Counted from the first letter of the stretch, positions 1 through 6,797 are shown. The stretch: DNA of 7,114 bases from an uncultured Muribaculaceae bacterium (GCA_910583795.1 CAJTZQ010000110.1:1-7114), one strand, 5' to 3'. Made by a program: numbers and translations. The notes: generated by a model not told the origin, from the sequence alone.

Positions 1-48
1 ATATTAGTATCTTTACACCTTATTTAATGTCATCGGCAGCTATATAAA

Positions 49-1059
49 CTATGCTTCCGAAGTATTTGTAATGATAGCGGATGAATCATTTTGTTCTACA
101 TTCGGTATTTGTACCGGATCAGATACCGTTTGTTTGTTTTTGTTGATTTTGACTTTCATTGTATCAAATCCTTTACCATATACTCCGTTAGCGTGGCTCT
201 GGGCTATAAACGCATCGTTGTCGATGGTTTTGATTATCCTGCAGATTGTAACAGCCTCTATTTTCCTGCACCATACCATAAGGATCTTTACATCATTTTT
301 AGTATACCATCCGGTTCCGTCTACTACAGTAACTCCTCTATGGGCATCACTGTTTATGGAACTTGCAATTTCCGACCATTTGGAAGAAAAAATAATGAAT
401 TGTGTAGCCTGTCGGTTGGAGTTTATAAGCATATCCGTGATATAAGAATATATGAAAATGGTGATCCATCCATATATTATTCTCGGAAGACTTGACTGAA
501 CTCGTTCTTCAGTTGTTCCATCGAATGGAAGAAAGAACGTAAGAGCCACGATAGACATGTCAACAATCATCAGTATTCTACCGACACTGACATTGGATAC
601 TTTAGTTACCATAGCCGCGATTATATCAGATCCTCCGGATGTGCCGTTATGGATGTAAATGGTTCCGATTCCAAGTCCACATAAAATGCCTCCGAGCACC
701 ACACTCATTGCCGTTTCTTCGAGCAAAGGAGGATGGGAAATAAAATAACCTTCCATTAAGCCGATGAATACTGACATTCCGGTGGCTCCAAATATGGTAC
801 GTATGGCAAATGTCTTCCCGAGCATTTTATAACCACTTGCGAGGAGGATGATATTTACACCATACATTGTGACGGCAACAGGAATAAGCCCGAAGGTGGC
901 AAAATAAACAAGTGTTCCAAGACCAGCCATTCCACCGATAACGATATGATGAGGAAGTATAAATGCACAAAATCCTATAGAGTAAAGGATTTGTCCGACG
1001 ACTATCATGATGTAGTCTTTTGCGTCAGACATCAGACTGTCGTATCTTTTCAGTGTCAT
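49..1059 (-). CDS. YitT family (DUF161 + DUF2179) integral membrane protein
   Basis: 336 residues, complete. The N-terminal two thirds is hydrophobic, with predicted membrane spans around residues 16-36, 40-57, 59-76, 84-103, 117-136, 160-178 and 193-212. Motif NGTSGGSDIIA (138-148) matches the glycine-rich segment typical of YitT proteins. Residues about 216-302 form a soluble cytoplasmic domain of the DUF2179 type, with RGVTVVDGTGWYTK at 241-254 and ending near GVYGKGFDTMK; this is known from the family as a PII-like fold that may sense a ligand. A polar tail of about 35 residues (302-336) extends beyond the usual domain end and is probably disordered. The transported substrate, if any, is unknown for this family. 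The gene is divergent from the glycosyl hydrolase operon and has its own promoter (see 1160-1191). The start has no Shine-Dalgarno sequence, as usual in this phylum. No convincing terminator is visible in the 48 bases downstream. Family assignment is confident; function is not. Confidence 0.92.
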   Translation of the reverse strand: MTLKRYDSLMSDAKDYIMIVVGQILYSIGFCAFILPHHIVIGGMAGLGTLVYFATFGLIPVAVTMYGVNIILLASGYKMLGKTFAIRTIFGATGMSVFIGLMEGYFISHPPLLEETAMSVVLGGILCGLGIGTIYIHNGTSGGSDIIAAMVTKVSNVSVGRILMIVDMSIVALTFFLPFDGTTEERVQSSLPRIIYGWITIFIYSYITDMLINSNRQATQFIIFSSKWSEIASSINSDAHRGVTVVDGTGWYTKNDVKILMVWCRKIEAVTICRIIKTIDNDAFIAQSHANGVYGKGFDTMKVKINKNKQTVSDPVQIPNVEQNDSSAIITNTSEA

Positions 1060-1159
1060 TTGATATTAGGTTTGAGGTTTATTATTGTTTGGTAGAAAAA
1101 TAATGATGGAAAAATCCGGGATGTTTTTAACAAACTCCTTACCTGAAATTCTCCGAATG

Positions 1160-1191
1160 CAAATTTAATTCCATTTTTTCTAATCTCAAAA
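1160..1191 (-). promoter_or_regulatory. Bacteroidota-type promoter for the YitT gene
   Basis: Read on the minus strand, TAAATTTG (1160-1167) matches the Bacteroidota -7 consensus TAnnTTTG exactly. TTTG (1187-1190) lies exactly 19 nt upstream and fits the -33 element. The implied transcription start is near 1153, giving a leader of about 95 nt before the YitT start at 1059. This is the best-matching promoter in the window. The -33 box sits only about 25 bp from the -7 box of the divergent hydrolase promoter. Confidence 0.7.
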
Positions 1192-1215
1192 GGGAATCGT
1201 TACTATTTTTTTTCT

Positions 1216-1223
1216 TAATTTTG
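1216..1223 (+). promoter_or_regulatory. -7 element of the promoter for the hydrolase/TIGR02757 operon
   Basis: TAATTTTG matches TAnnTTTG and is preceded by a run of eight T. The implied transcription start is near 1229-1230, leaving a short A/T-rich leader of about 28 nt before the ATG at 1258, with no Shine-Dalgarno sequence. No clear TTTG is present at the expected -33 position (around 1193-1196 the sequence is GGAA), so only half of the consensus is supported. Confidence 0.55.
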
Positions 1224-1257
1224 TAGAGTCAAAAAATTAATCAGGTTATAAATTCAG

Positions 1258-2757
1258 ATGAATATAATTTTCAAGTGCTTAATAAGTGCGTTGATAGTCG
1301 TGGGATCGTTTATGACGACAACAGGTCAAAATCCCAAAAGAGAATTTAGAGGCGCCTGGCTTCATGTGATTGGTCAGACCCAATGGCAAAATAAAACAAC
1401 TGAGCAAGCAAAGAAATATATAGAAGACCAGTTTCAAAAACTTCAGGATGCCGGATGTAACGCTGTGATTTTTCAAGTGCGCCCTACGGCAGATGCGGTC
1501 TATAAATCCAGTTTGGAGCCCTGGAGTGCCTGGCTGACCGGCAAAAGGGGAAAAGCTCCGGCTCCTGAGTGGGATCCTATGGAGTTTGCTATTGAAGAGG
1601 CTCATAAAAGAGGAATGGAGTTTCATGCGTGGTTGAATCCCTATCGTGTCACATCAAGTGCAAAAGAGGTTTTACCTGTGACCCATCTATCAAAGAAGGA
1701 ACCACATAGATTTGTCAAATTCAACGGTCAGACATTTTTTGACCCGGCTTATAAAGAAAACAGAGATTTCATCTGTGAAGTAGTCCGGGATATTGTAAAG
1801 CGATATGACGTCGACGGTATTCATATTGATGATTATTTCTATCCCTATCCGGCAAACGGAAAGAGATTCCAGGCAGACGATGCAAGCTATAAAAAATTCG
1901 GTAATGGTATGAACCGCAACGATTGGCGCCGTCATAATGTCGATCTCTTGATAGAGCAGCTTAATGCCACTATAAAGACAGAGAAACCTTGGGTGAGGTT
2001 TGGCGTGAGTCCGTTCGGAATATGGCGTAATAAAAAAACTGACAGCAGGGGCAGTGAAAGCAGCGGACTTCAAAATTATGATGATCTTTATGCTGATGTG
2101 CTTCTTTGGGCTAAAAACGGGTGGATCGATTATCTTGCACCACAGCTTTATTGGACACTTGATATGAAAGCTGCCCCAAGCCGGCATCTTGCTAAATGGT
2201 GGAATGATAATGCAAACGGTGTTGACGTCTATATCGGTCAGGACGTGCAGCGCACAATGAATAATCCGGATCCAAGTAACAATGATACTAATGAACTTGA
2301 CACGAAAGTGAAGCTTTCGCGAAAATTGCCAAATGTGCAAGGAAATATATGGTGGCATGGATATTGGGTCACTGATAATTATAAGGGAGTGGCAGACTCT
2401 CTTGCCTTGAAATATCAATCTACAATAGCATTGCCACCTGTGTATGGCAACAATAATTTGAAGCCTAAGCCTGTCAAGGATTTAAAGCTCGAGAAGGATG
2501 GTGGCAAGACATATCTGACATGGCGTGGCATGTCGCCTGAAGGAAAAGAGACTGATGGCGTCAGATATGTGGTTTATCAATATTTCCCTATAGAAAAAAT
2601 AGATCTTGAAGATCCTCAGACAATTATTGCAGTCACTCCTCAGACAGGTGTTGCCGTGGCAAATGAAGGAGACAAGATTGGAGGGTGCACATTCGTGGTA
2701 ACGGCTCTCGACCGTATGAACAGGGAGTCGGATCCGGTAAGTGTTAAAGTGAAATAA
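1258..2757 (+). CDS. Exported family 10-like glycosyl hydrolase (GHL10 / DUF187, PF02638)
   Basis: 499 residues, complete. Residues 1-23 form a Sec signal peptide (MNIIFKCLISALIVVGSF core, likely cut near TTG/Q). There is no lipobox cysteine, so the product should be periplasmic or secreted. The GHL10 TIM-barrel-like domain runs from about 28 to 390. Landmarks are FRGAWLHV (30-37), IFQVRPTADA (71-80), FHAWLNPYRV (122-131), VDGIHIDDYFYPYP (185-198), FGVSPFGIW (248-256) and LAPQLYW (293-299). The acidic pair D191-D192 in the fourth landmark is a reasonable catalytic candidate by position, but this is inference. A C-terminal beta-rich domain (about 404-499, starting KPVKDLKLEKDG) looks fibronectin III-like. 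Known relatives include Bacillus YngK and E. coli DigH (YddW), which cleaves denuded peptidoglycan glycan strands at division, so a wall-glycan role is possible. Polysaccharide hydrolysis is the alternative, though no SusC/D or other carbohydrate-utilisation genes lie nearby. The TIGR02757 gene follows after 2 nt, so co-transcription is expected. Confidence 0.92.
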   Translation: MNIIFKCLISALIVVGSFMTTTGQNPKREFRGAWLHVIGQTQWQNKTTEQAKKYIEDQFQKLQDAGCNAVIFQVRPTADAVYKSSLEPWSAWLTGKRGKAPAPEWDPMEFAIEEAHKRGMEFHAWLNPYRVTSSAKEVLPVTHLSKKEPHRFVKFNGQTFFDPAYKENRDFICEVVRDIVKRYDVDGIHIDDYFYPYPANGKRFQADDASYKKFGNGMNRNDWRRHNVDLLIEQLNATIKTEKPWVRFGVSPFGIWRNKKTDSRGSESSGLQNYDDLYADVLLWAKNGWIDYLAPQLYWTLDMKAAPSRHLAKWWNDNANGVDVYIGQDVQRTMNNPDPSNNDTNELDTKVKLSRKLPNVQGNIWWHGYWVTDNYKGVADSLALKYQSTIALPPVYGNNNLKPKPVKDLKLEKDGGKTYLTWRGMSPEGKETDGVRYVVYQYFPIEKIDLEDPQTIIAVTPQTGVAVANEGDKIGGCTFVVTALDRMNRESDPVSVKVK

Positions 2758-2759
2758 TC

Positions 2760-3563
2760 ATGAATGAAGAAATAATAACTACTGTTCCTCATGACGTCAG
2801 AGAACTTCTTGACTCTGAGGCTGCAAGGATAAACAGTCCAGCGTTTATCGGTGAGGATCCCGTTCAATTCCCCCGTAGATTTTCACAATTGCAGGATATC
2901 GAGATTGTGGCGTTCCTTTCGTCCATAATTGCATGGGGCAACAGAAAGATGATATGCCGCGATGCGGAGAGGATGTTGGCTTTGATGGACAATGAGCCTT
3001 ATCGATATGTCATGGATGAGGGTTATGAAGATCTCAATCCGAGGCAGAACATTCATCGCACATTTTTCGGAGAACATTTTTCTTATTTCTTAAGGGGGAT
3101 GAGGGAGATTTATACGAAATACGGCAGTCTTGATGCTTTTTCCGCAGGAGTCCGTGCAGGCGACAGCGAAGCCCCTTCGTGGAAGCTTGTTGAAGAGATG
3201 CAAAAAGTGATGAGCGATGTAAACAATAGGGCTACTTGCAGCCAATGTCTTCCTGTAAATCTTCAACAGACGGCACTTAAAAGAATTAACATGGCATTGC
3301 GGTGGCTTGTGCGTGACGATGGTATCGTAGATATGGGAGTCTGGAAGTCCATCCCTAAAAGCAAGCTTTATATCCCGCTTGATGTTCATGTAGGAAATAT
3401 ATCGAGAGAACTCGGACTATTGACACGAAAAGCCAACGACAGGAAAAGCGTGGAGATGCTTACCGGATTGTTGCGCACTTTGCGTCCTGAAGATCCCGCG
3501 ATATACGATTTCGCATTATTCGGAATTGGAGTGGAAGGGAAAAAGGGTGTAACTGAAAAATGA
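2760..3563 (+). CDS. TIGR02757 / DUF2400 family protein of unknown function
   Basis: 267 residues, a usual length for the family. Recognisable conserved blocks are DPVQFPRRFSQLQDIEIVAF (33-52), the region around KRINMALRWLVRDD (174-187), GVWKSIPKSKLYIPLDVHVG (193-212) and DPAIYDFALFGIG (245-257). There is no signal peptide and no membrane span, so it should be cytoplasmic. The family is widespread in Bacteroidota and found elsewhere, and its biochemical role is not established to my knowledge. From memory, many members have Cys before the KRxN block, where this protein has Leu173; a CSQC pair lies slightly upstream at 160-163. The ATG comes 2 nt after the stop of the glycosyl hydrolase gene, implying one transcript and perhaps translational coupling, although the partner is exported and this protein is not. 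It ends 4 bp from the end of the convergent lipoprotein gene, with no visible terminator between. Confidence 0.9.
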   Translation: MNEEIITTVPHDVRELLDSEAARINSPAFIGEDPVQFPRRFSQLQDIEIVAFLSSIIAWGNRKMICRDAERMLALMDNEPYRYVMDEGYEDLNPRQNIHRTFFGEHFSYFLRGMREIYTKYGSLDAFSAGVRAGDSEAPSWKLVEEMQKVMSDVNNRATCSQCLPVNLQQTALKRINMALRWLVRDDGIVDMGVWKSIPKSKLYIPLDVHVGNISRELGLLTRKANDRKSVEMLTGLLRTLRPEDPAIYDFALFGIGVEGKKGVTEK

Positions 3564-3567
3564 AATA

Positions 3568-3903
3568 TTATTGCCGGCGTTCAATTGATCGGGCGAGCTC
3601 CGGGCGGACGGCACGGATTGTCGATATGAATGCGGAATCATAAGCGGCGGCACATTCAGGTTTACCCTCGTCAATATATTTCCCGCGACGCGATTTCGCT
3701 TCAATCAATTGTTGTTGAAGTTTTGTAGAGTCTTTCCATTCGCGGTTTACAAAAGTTCTGGCTGCGCTTCTGCCTTCCATCTGGGCGGCTGTGATTTCAG
3801 CCGTGATCTCTTCAGTGTGTTCTGTTTCCGCACAACCGGAGCAGGAAGACATGACAGGAAATATTAACCCAATAATAGCGTTTATAACCACGCTTGATTT
3901 CAT
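3568..3903 (-). CDS. Small hypothetical lipoprotein
   Basis: 111 residues. I do not recognise the family. The N-terminus is a lipoprotein signal peptide with lipobox VMSSC, making Cys21 the lipidated residue, so the mature protein has about 91 residues and is membrane anchored. The mature part is charged and probably mostly helical: an acidic, Thr/Ala-rich segment (25-40), then AARTFVNREWKDSTKLQQQL (47-66), an Arg/Lys-rich stretch (68-81), and a second helix around ECAAAYDSAFISTIRAVRPE (83-102). Two further cysteines occur (24 and 83). That it is a real gene is supported by the lipobox, which is nearly identical in form to that of the neighbouring FKBP lipoprotein, and by the lack of a competing gene on either strand. 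It lies beyond the terminator of the FKBP gene, so it needs its own promoter or read-through. Its stop is 4 bp from the stop of the convergent TIGR02757 gene. Function unknown. Confidence 0.75.
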   Translation of the reverse strand: MKSSVVINAIIGLIFPVMSSCSGCAETEHTEEITAEITAAQMEGRSAARTFVNREWKDSTKLQQQLIEAKSRRGKYIDEGKPECAAAYDSAFISTIRAVRPELARSIERRQ

Positions 3904-3930
3904 AGCAATAGAATTATTTGTTTAACTTTC

Positions 3931-3973
3931 AGAAAAACAAAAATAGCCATGGCAAAGTTGTTTGCCATGGCTA
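3931..3973 (-). terminator. Intrinsic terminator after the FKBP gene
   Basis: A perfect 13-bp inverted repeat, TAGCCATGGCAAA (3944-3956) with its complement at 3961-3973, encloses a 4-nt loop. Read on the minus strand the stem is followed at once by a T-rich tract (TTTTTGTTTTTCT, 3931-3943). This is a textbook factor-independent terminator, placed 17 bp after the FKBP stop codon. On the plus strand the bases after the stem are A/T-mixed, so it should act mainly on the minus-strand transcript. Confidence 0.88.
3938..3945 (-). promoter_or_regulatory. Possible -7 element for the small lipoprotein gene, inside the terminator
   Basis: On the minus strand TATTTTTG fits TAnnTTTG and lies 35-42 bp upstream of the start codon at 3903, a sensible distance. 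However, it is made from the foot of the terminator stem plus its T-tract, so the match may be a by-product of that structure. No TTTG is found 18-20 nt further upstream. Weak support. Confidence 0.3.
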
Positions 3974-3989
3974 AATATTTATGTAATGA

Positions 3990-4553
3990 TTATTGACGTC
4001 CCGGAATTGTCTCGAAAGAGGGTATGCTCACGAGTTTTATTCCGAAGATGAGAGTAGAGTATGGTAGCACAGTTCCGGATCCCATAATGCCGTAACCGGC
4101 AGTGTAGGGGAGAATGGCTGTCACACTGTCGCCCACATGCATATTAGTCAAGGCAGTCCAGAAGCCGGTGATCAATCCCGTGGGCTGGCATTGGAAAATG
4201 CTGTCGCCATGTTCTGTCAGCTTGTAAGAACTGTCAATAGTGTCTCCTTCTATGTTTTTGAGAATATACTTCACGTTGCAGGTGGAGTTGTCGAGAGGTG
4301 ACAGATTATTGGCAGTCTTGGAACGGTCGTTATGCCATTGCATCAGGATGGAGAAAGATTTATCCCAAGAGGGCGTGATACTTTCATATTTAGATTTCCC
4401 GTCTACTGTTTCAGCTTTGGCGTTTTCGATGTATGTTAGGTTCTCTTGTCTCCATTCTTTGTAATCTGAATACTCTTCGTCATCGCCAAGACAAGACGAC
4501 ATTACAAAAAGCATTGCAGGGAGCGCGAGAAATCCGAAATTTTTAAATTTCAT
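3990..4553 (-). CDS. FKBP-type peptidyl-prolyl cis-trans isomerase, lipoprotein
   Basis: 187 residues, complete. The signal peptide ends in lipobox VMSSC (lipidated Cys21), followed by an acidic linker (LGDDEE). Residues about 28-88 are a family-specific N-terminal part, and about 91-177 form a single FKBP domain: VKYILKNIEGDTIDSSY (94-110), GLITGFWTALTNMHVGD (126-142), AGYG (152-155) and LPYSTLIFGIKLVSI (163-177). Aligned by eye to human FKBP12, pocket residues Tyr26, Asp37, Ile56 and Tyr82 are kept as Tyr96, Asp107, Ile128 and Tyr154. Trp59 becomes Phe131, Phe36 becomes Ile106 and Val55 becomes Leu127, all conservative. Isomerase activity is therefore plausible, in the periplasm on a membrane-anchored chaperone. 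The gene starts 33 bp after the lemA stop with no promoter or terminator between, so the two are probably co-transcribed; a strong terminator follows at 3931-3973. Confidence 0.88.
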   Translation of the reverse strand: MKFKNFGFLALPAMLFVMSSCLGDDEEYSDYKEWRQENLTYIENAKAETVDGKSKYESITPSWDKSFSILMQWHNDRSKTANNLSPLDNSTCNVKYILKNIEGDTIDSSYKLTEHGDSIFQCQPTGLITGFWTALTNMHVGDSVTAILPYTAGYGIMGSGTVLPYSTLIFGIKLVSIPSFETIPGRQ

Positions 4554-4586
4554 ATCGTGATTTATATTTTTACGGTATGATTATTG

Positions 4587-5177
4587 TCAGAATTTAACTT
4601 CAGGCGCCTTTTCAGCACCGGCTTCGGCTTTAAACTGAGGTTTCTCTTTAAATCCGAACCATCCCGCATAAATCATAGTCGGGAATTTTTTTATGCTTGT
4701 GTTGTATTGCTTTACAGCCTCTGTGTAGCGCATACGCTCGGTGGCGATACGGTTTTCTGTGCCTTCAAGCTGGGTCTGAAGATTCATAAAGTTTTCATTT
4801 GCCTTAAGGTCGGGATAAGCCTCGGTCACGGCAAGGAGTGATTTCAGTGCCTGAGAGAGTTCTCCCTGGGCTTGCTGGAACTTAGCAAGGTTTTCTTCAT
4901 TGAGATCATCTGCATTGATTGTGATAGAAGTTGCTTTTGCACGCGCTTCGGTCACTTTAGTCAATGTTTCGCTCTCATGCGTGGAGTAACCCTTAACTGT
5001 GTTGACAAGATTGGGAATCAGGTCGGCACGACGTTGGTATTGGTTTTCAACTTGCGCCCATGCCTGGTCTACAGTCTGCTGTTGCTCCACGAGTGAATTG
5101 TAGTTGCATGATGACAATGAAGTCACGCAAAAGATTGCTGCGAAAGCAATGACTAATCTGGTTATTAATTTTCTCAT
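4587..5177 (-). CDS. lemA: LemA family lipoprotein
   Basis: 196 residues, complete. The N-terminal signal ends in lipobox LSSC (lipidated Cys24). The LemA domain follows directly. The signature NYNSLVEQQQTVDQAWAQVE (25-44) leads into QYQRRADLIPNLVNTVKGY (46-64). Later come the helical segment around EAYPDLKANENFMNLQTQLE (119-138) and NRIATERMRYTEAVKQYN (141-158), then FPTMIYAGWFGFKEKPQF (164-181) and a short charged tail. LemA proteins are long helical bundles exposed outside the membrane; their molecular role is unsettled. In many bacteria lemA is paired with a TPM-domain (YgcG-like) gene. No such gene is present here: the next gene encodes the FKBP lipoprotein. The start is SD-less and lies 22 bp after the edge of a large palindrome. 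No clear TAnnTTTG element separates it from glyS, so it may depend partly on read-through from the glyS promoter. Confidence 0.93.
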   Translation of the reverse strand: MRKLITRLVIAFAAIFCVTSLSSCNYNSLVEQQQTVDQAWAQVENQYQRRADLIPNLVNTVKGYSTHESETLTKVTEARAKATSITINADDLNEENLAKFQQAQGELSQALKSLLAVTEAYPDLKANENFMNLQTQLEGTENRIATERMRYTEAVKQYNTSIKKFPTMIYAGWFGFKEKPQFKAEAGAEKAPEVKF

Positions 5178-5198
5178 AAGTGATTCTTATTGGTGATA

Positions 5199-5242
5199 TT
5201 ATAAACTACATAAGGGAAGATCTTCCCTTATGTGGTTTATAA
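5199..5242. repeat. 44-bp near-perfect palindrome between glyS and lemA (possible terminator or attenuator)
   Basis: Two 22-bp arms (5199-5220 and 5221-5242) are complementary at 21 of 22 positions with no spacer. The centre, AAGGGAAGATCTTCCCTT, is perfectly palindromic. The one exception pairs T5207 with G5234: a G-U wobble in plus-strand RNA but an A-C mismatch in minus-strand RNA. It begins 10 bp after the glyS stop. In the glyS transcript it would form a very stable hairpin, yet no T-run follows (the next bases are ATATCACC). It could be a leaky terminator helped by the A/U-rich stem base, a 3'-end stabiliser or an RNase III-type processing site. The structure is certain; the role is inferred. 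Confidence 0.85.
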
Positions 5243-5252
5243 GGAAAGATGA

Positions 5253-6797
5253 TTATAGAAGCTTGCGGAGCAGGCTGTTGAGGCTAACCTTTTCAGCAAG
5301 GATCTTTTCAAGGTCGTCAACGTTCACCCGTTCCTGCTCCATAGAGTCGCGGTGGCGAAGCGTCACGGTGTTGTCTTCAAGCGTCTGATGGTCTACAGTG
5401 ATGCAGAAAGGCGTGCCTATTGCATCCTGACGGCGATAACGTTTTCCTATAGAATCTTTCTCATCCACCTGACAAGTGAAATCGAAACGGAGTTTATGTT
5501 GTATCTCTCGAGCCTTCTCAGGAAGACCGTCTTTCTTGACAAGAGGAAGGACAGCACATTTCACCGGTGCGAGCGGGGCTGGGAAGTGTAGTACCACGCG
5601 GTGGTCGCCACCCTCAAGGGGTTGATCTTCGTAGCAGCTGCACAATACACTGAGGAACATACGGTCCACTCCTATTGATGTCTCAATAACATATGGAGTG
5701 TAGCTTTCGTTCAGTTCAGGGTCGAAGTATTGGATTTTCTTACCGGAGAATTTCTCATGCTGGGAAAGGTCGAAGTTTGTGCGGGAATGTATACCTTCAA
5801 CCTCTTTGAACCCGAAAGGCATCTGGAATTCGATGTCGGTAGCGGCGTTTGCATAGTGGGCGAGCTTCTCATGATCGTGGAAACGATATTTCTCGTCGCC
5901 AAGGCCGAGCGCTTTGTGCCAGCGGAGTCGGGTTTCGCGCCATTTGTCAAACCATTTGAGCTCTTCACCCGGACGGACAAAGAACTGCATTTCCATCTGT
6001 TCGAACTCGCGCATACGGAAAATGAACTGTCGCGCCACGATTTCGTTGCGGAATGCCTTGCCGATCTGGGCGATGCCGAATGGGATGCGCATACGACCGG
6101 TCTTCTGGACATTAAGATAGTTTACGAAGATGCCTTGTGCTGTTTCCGGACGAAGATATACCTCCATCGCTCCGTCGGCGGTTGATCCCATCTCAGTTTT
6201 AAACATAAGATTGAATTGACGCACGTCAGTCCAATTGCGGGTACCGGAAATCGGATCCACGATCTCGTAGTCAAGAATGATTTGACGTAGGTCGTTAAGA
6301 TCGTTAGCGTTCATAGCTATAGAGAAACGTTCGTGGAGCTCGTCACGTTTCTTTTGGTTTTCAAGCACTCTGGGGTTTGTCTGGCGGAACATGGCTTCAT
6401 CGAAACTATCTCCGAAACGTTTCTTTGCTTTAGCAACCTCTTTATCGATCTTATCGTCGAATTTGGCGATTTCCTCTTCAATCAACACATCGGCACGATA
6501 TCTTTTTTTCGAATCCTTATTATCGATAAGAGGATCGTTGAAAGCGTCTACATGGCCGGAAGCCTTCCATATGGTTGGGTGCATGAAGATAGCCGAATCA
6601 ATGCCCACGATATTGTCGTGGAGCATAGTCATCGCTTCCCACCAGTAGCGTTTGATATTGTTCTTAAGTTCTACACCGTTCTGACCGTAATCGTAAACGG
6701 CGGAGAGCCCGTCATAGATCTCACTTGATTGAAACACAAACCCATATTCTTTAGCATGGGCTACAATGGTCTTGAAAACGTCTTCCTGTTTTGCCAT
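5253..6797 (-). CDS. glyS: Glycine--tRNA ligase, alpha2 (single-chain) type
   Basis: 514 residues from the chosen start. It joins glycine to tRNA-Gly using ATP in the cytoplasm, as a class II homodimer of the archaeal/eukaryotic-like type rather than the alpha2beta2 type. Landmarks: the N-terminal block QSSEIYDGLSAVYDYG (23-38); a charged helical insertion (about 95-175); YLRPETAQGIFVNY (214-227); motif 2, GKAFRNEIVARQFIFRMREF (246-265) with the FRNE signature at 249-252; motif 3, ETSIGVDRMFLSVL (372-385) with the ATP-binding GVDR; and the anticodon-binding domain from about 411 (PVKCAVLPLVKKDG) to the end. The frame stays open to an ATG at 6899, which would add 34 residues (starting MRQDSCERHP). 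I prefer 6797 because MAKQEDVFKTIVAHAKEYGF looks like the family N-terminus and because 6899 lies at the predicted transcription start. A structured leader and a promoter precede it, and a 44-bp palindrome follows. Confidence 0.97.
   Translation of the reverse strand: MAKQEDVFKTIVAHAKEYGFVFQSSEIYDGLSAVYDYGQNGVELKNNIKRYWWEAMTMLHDNIVGIDSAIFMHPTIWKASGHVDAFNDPLIDNKDSKKRYRADVLIEEEIAKFDDKIDKEVAKAKKRFGDSFDEAMFRQTNPRVLENQKKRDELHERFSIAMNANDLNDLRQIILDYEIVDPISGTRNWTDVRQFNLMFKTEMGSTADGAMEVYLRPETAQGIFVNYLNVQKTGRMRIPFGIAQIGKAFRNEIVARQFIFRMREFEQMEMQFFVRPGEELKWFDKWRETRLRWHKALGLGDEKYRFHDHEKLAHYANAATDIEFQMPFGFKEVEGIHSRTNFDLSQHEKFSGKKIQYFDPELNESYTPYVIETSIGVDRMFLSVLCSCYEDQPLEGGDHRVVLHFPAPLAPVKCAVLPLVKKDGLPEKAREIQHKLRFDFTCQVDEKDSIGKRYRRQDAIGTPFCITVDHQTLEDNTVTLRHRDSMEQERVNVDDLEKILAEKVSLNSLLRKLL

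Noticed and set aside
8..17. The 10-mer TATCTTTACA near the left end, repeated in inverted orientation at 7050-7059, as if marking the ends of an element.
   Set aside because: Many 10-bp matches are expected in 7 kb by chance, and no mobile gene lies between.
71..495. Two overlapping plus-strand frames of 124 and 134 codons.
   Set aside because: They lie antisense to the C-terminal half of the YitT gene, whose motifs and domain order are intact.
1126..1136. GAGTTTGTTAA, present here on the minus strand and again near 7084 on the plus strand, as a possible shared operator.
   Set aside because: Eleven-base matches are expected by chance at this window size, and the spacing to nearby promoter elements differs.
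1690..2418. A 242-codon frame on the minus strand.
   Set aside because: It lies fully within the glycosyl hydrolase gene, whose conserved motifs span the same bases. The translation is a Cys/His/Ile-rich shadow with no recognisable domain.
5730..6185. A 151-codon open frame on the plus strand, and a 133-codon frame at 5711-6112 on the minus strand.
   Set aside because: Both lie inside the conserved catalytic part of glyS in other frames, and neither translation resembles a known protein; they are shadows of glyS.
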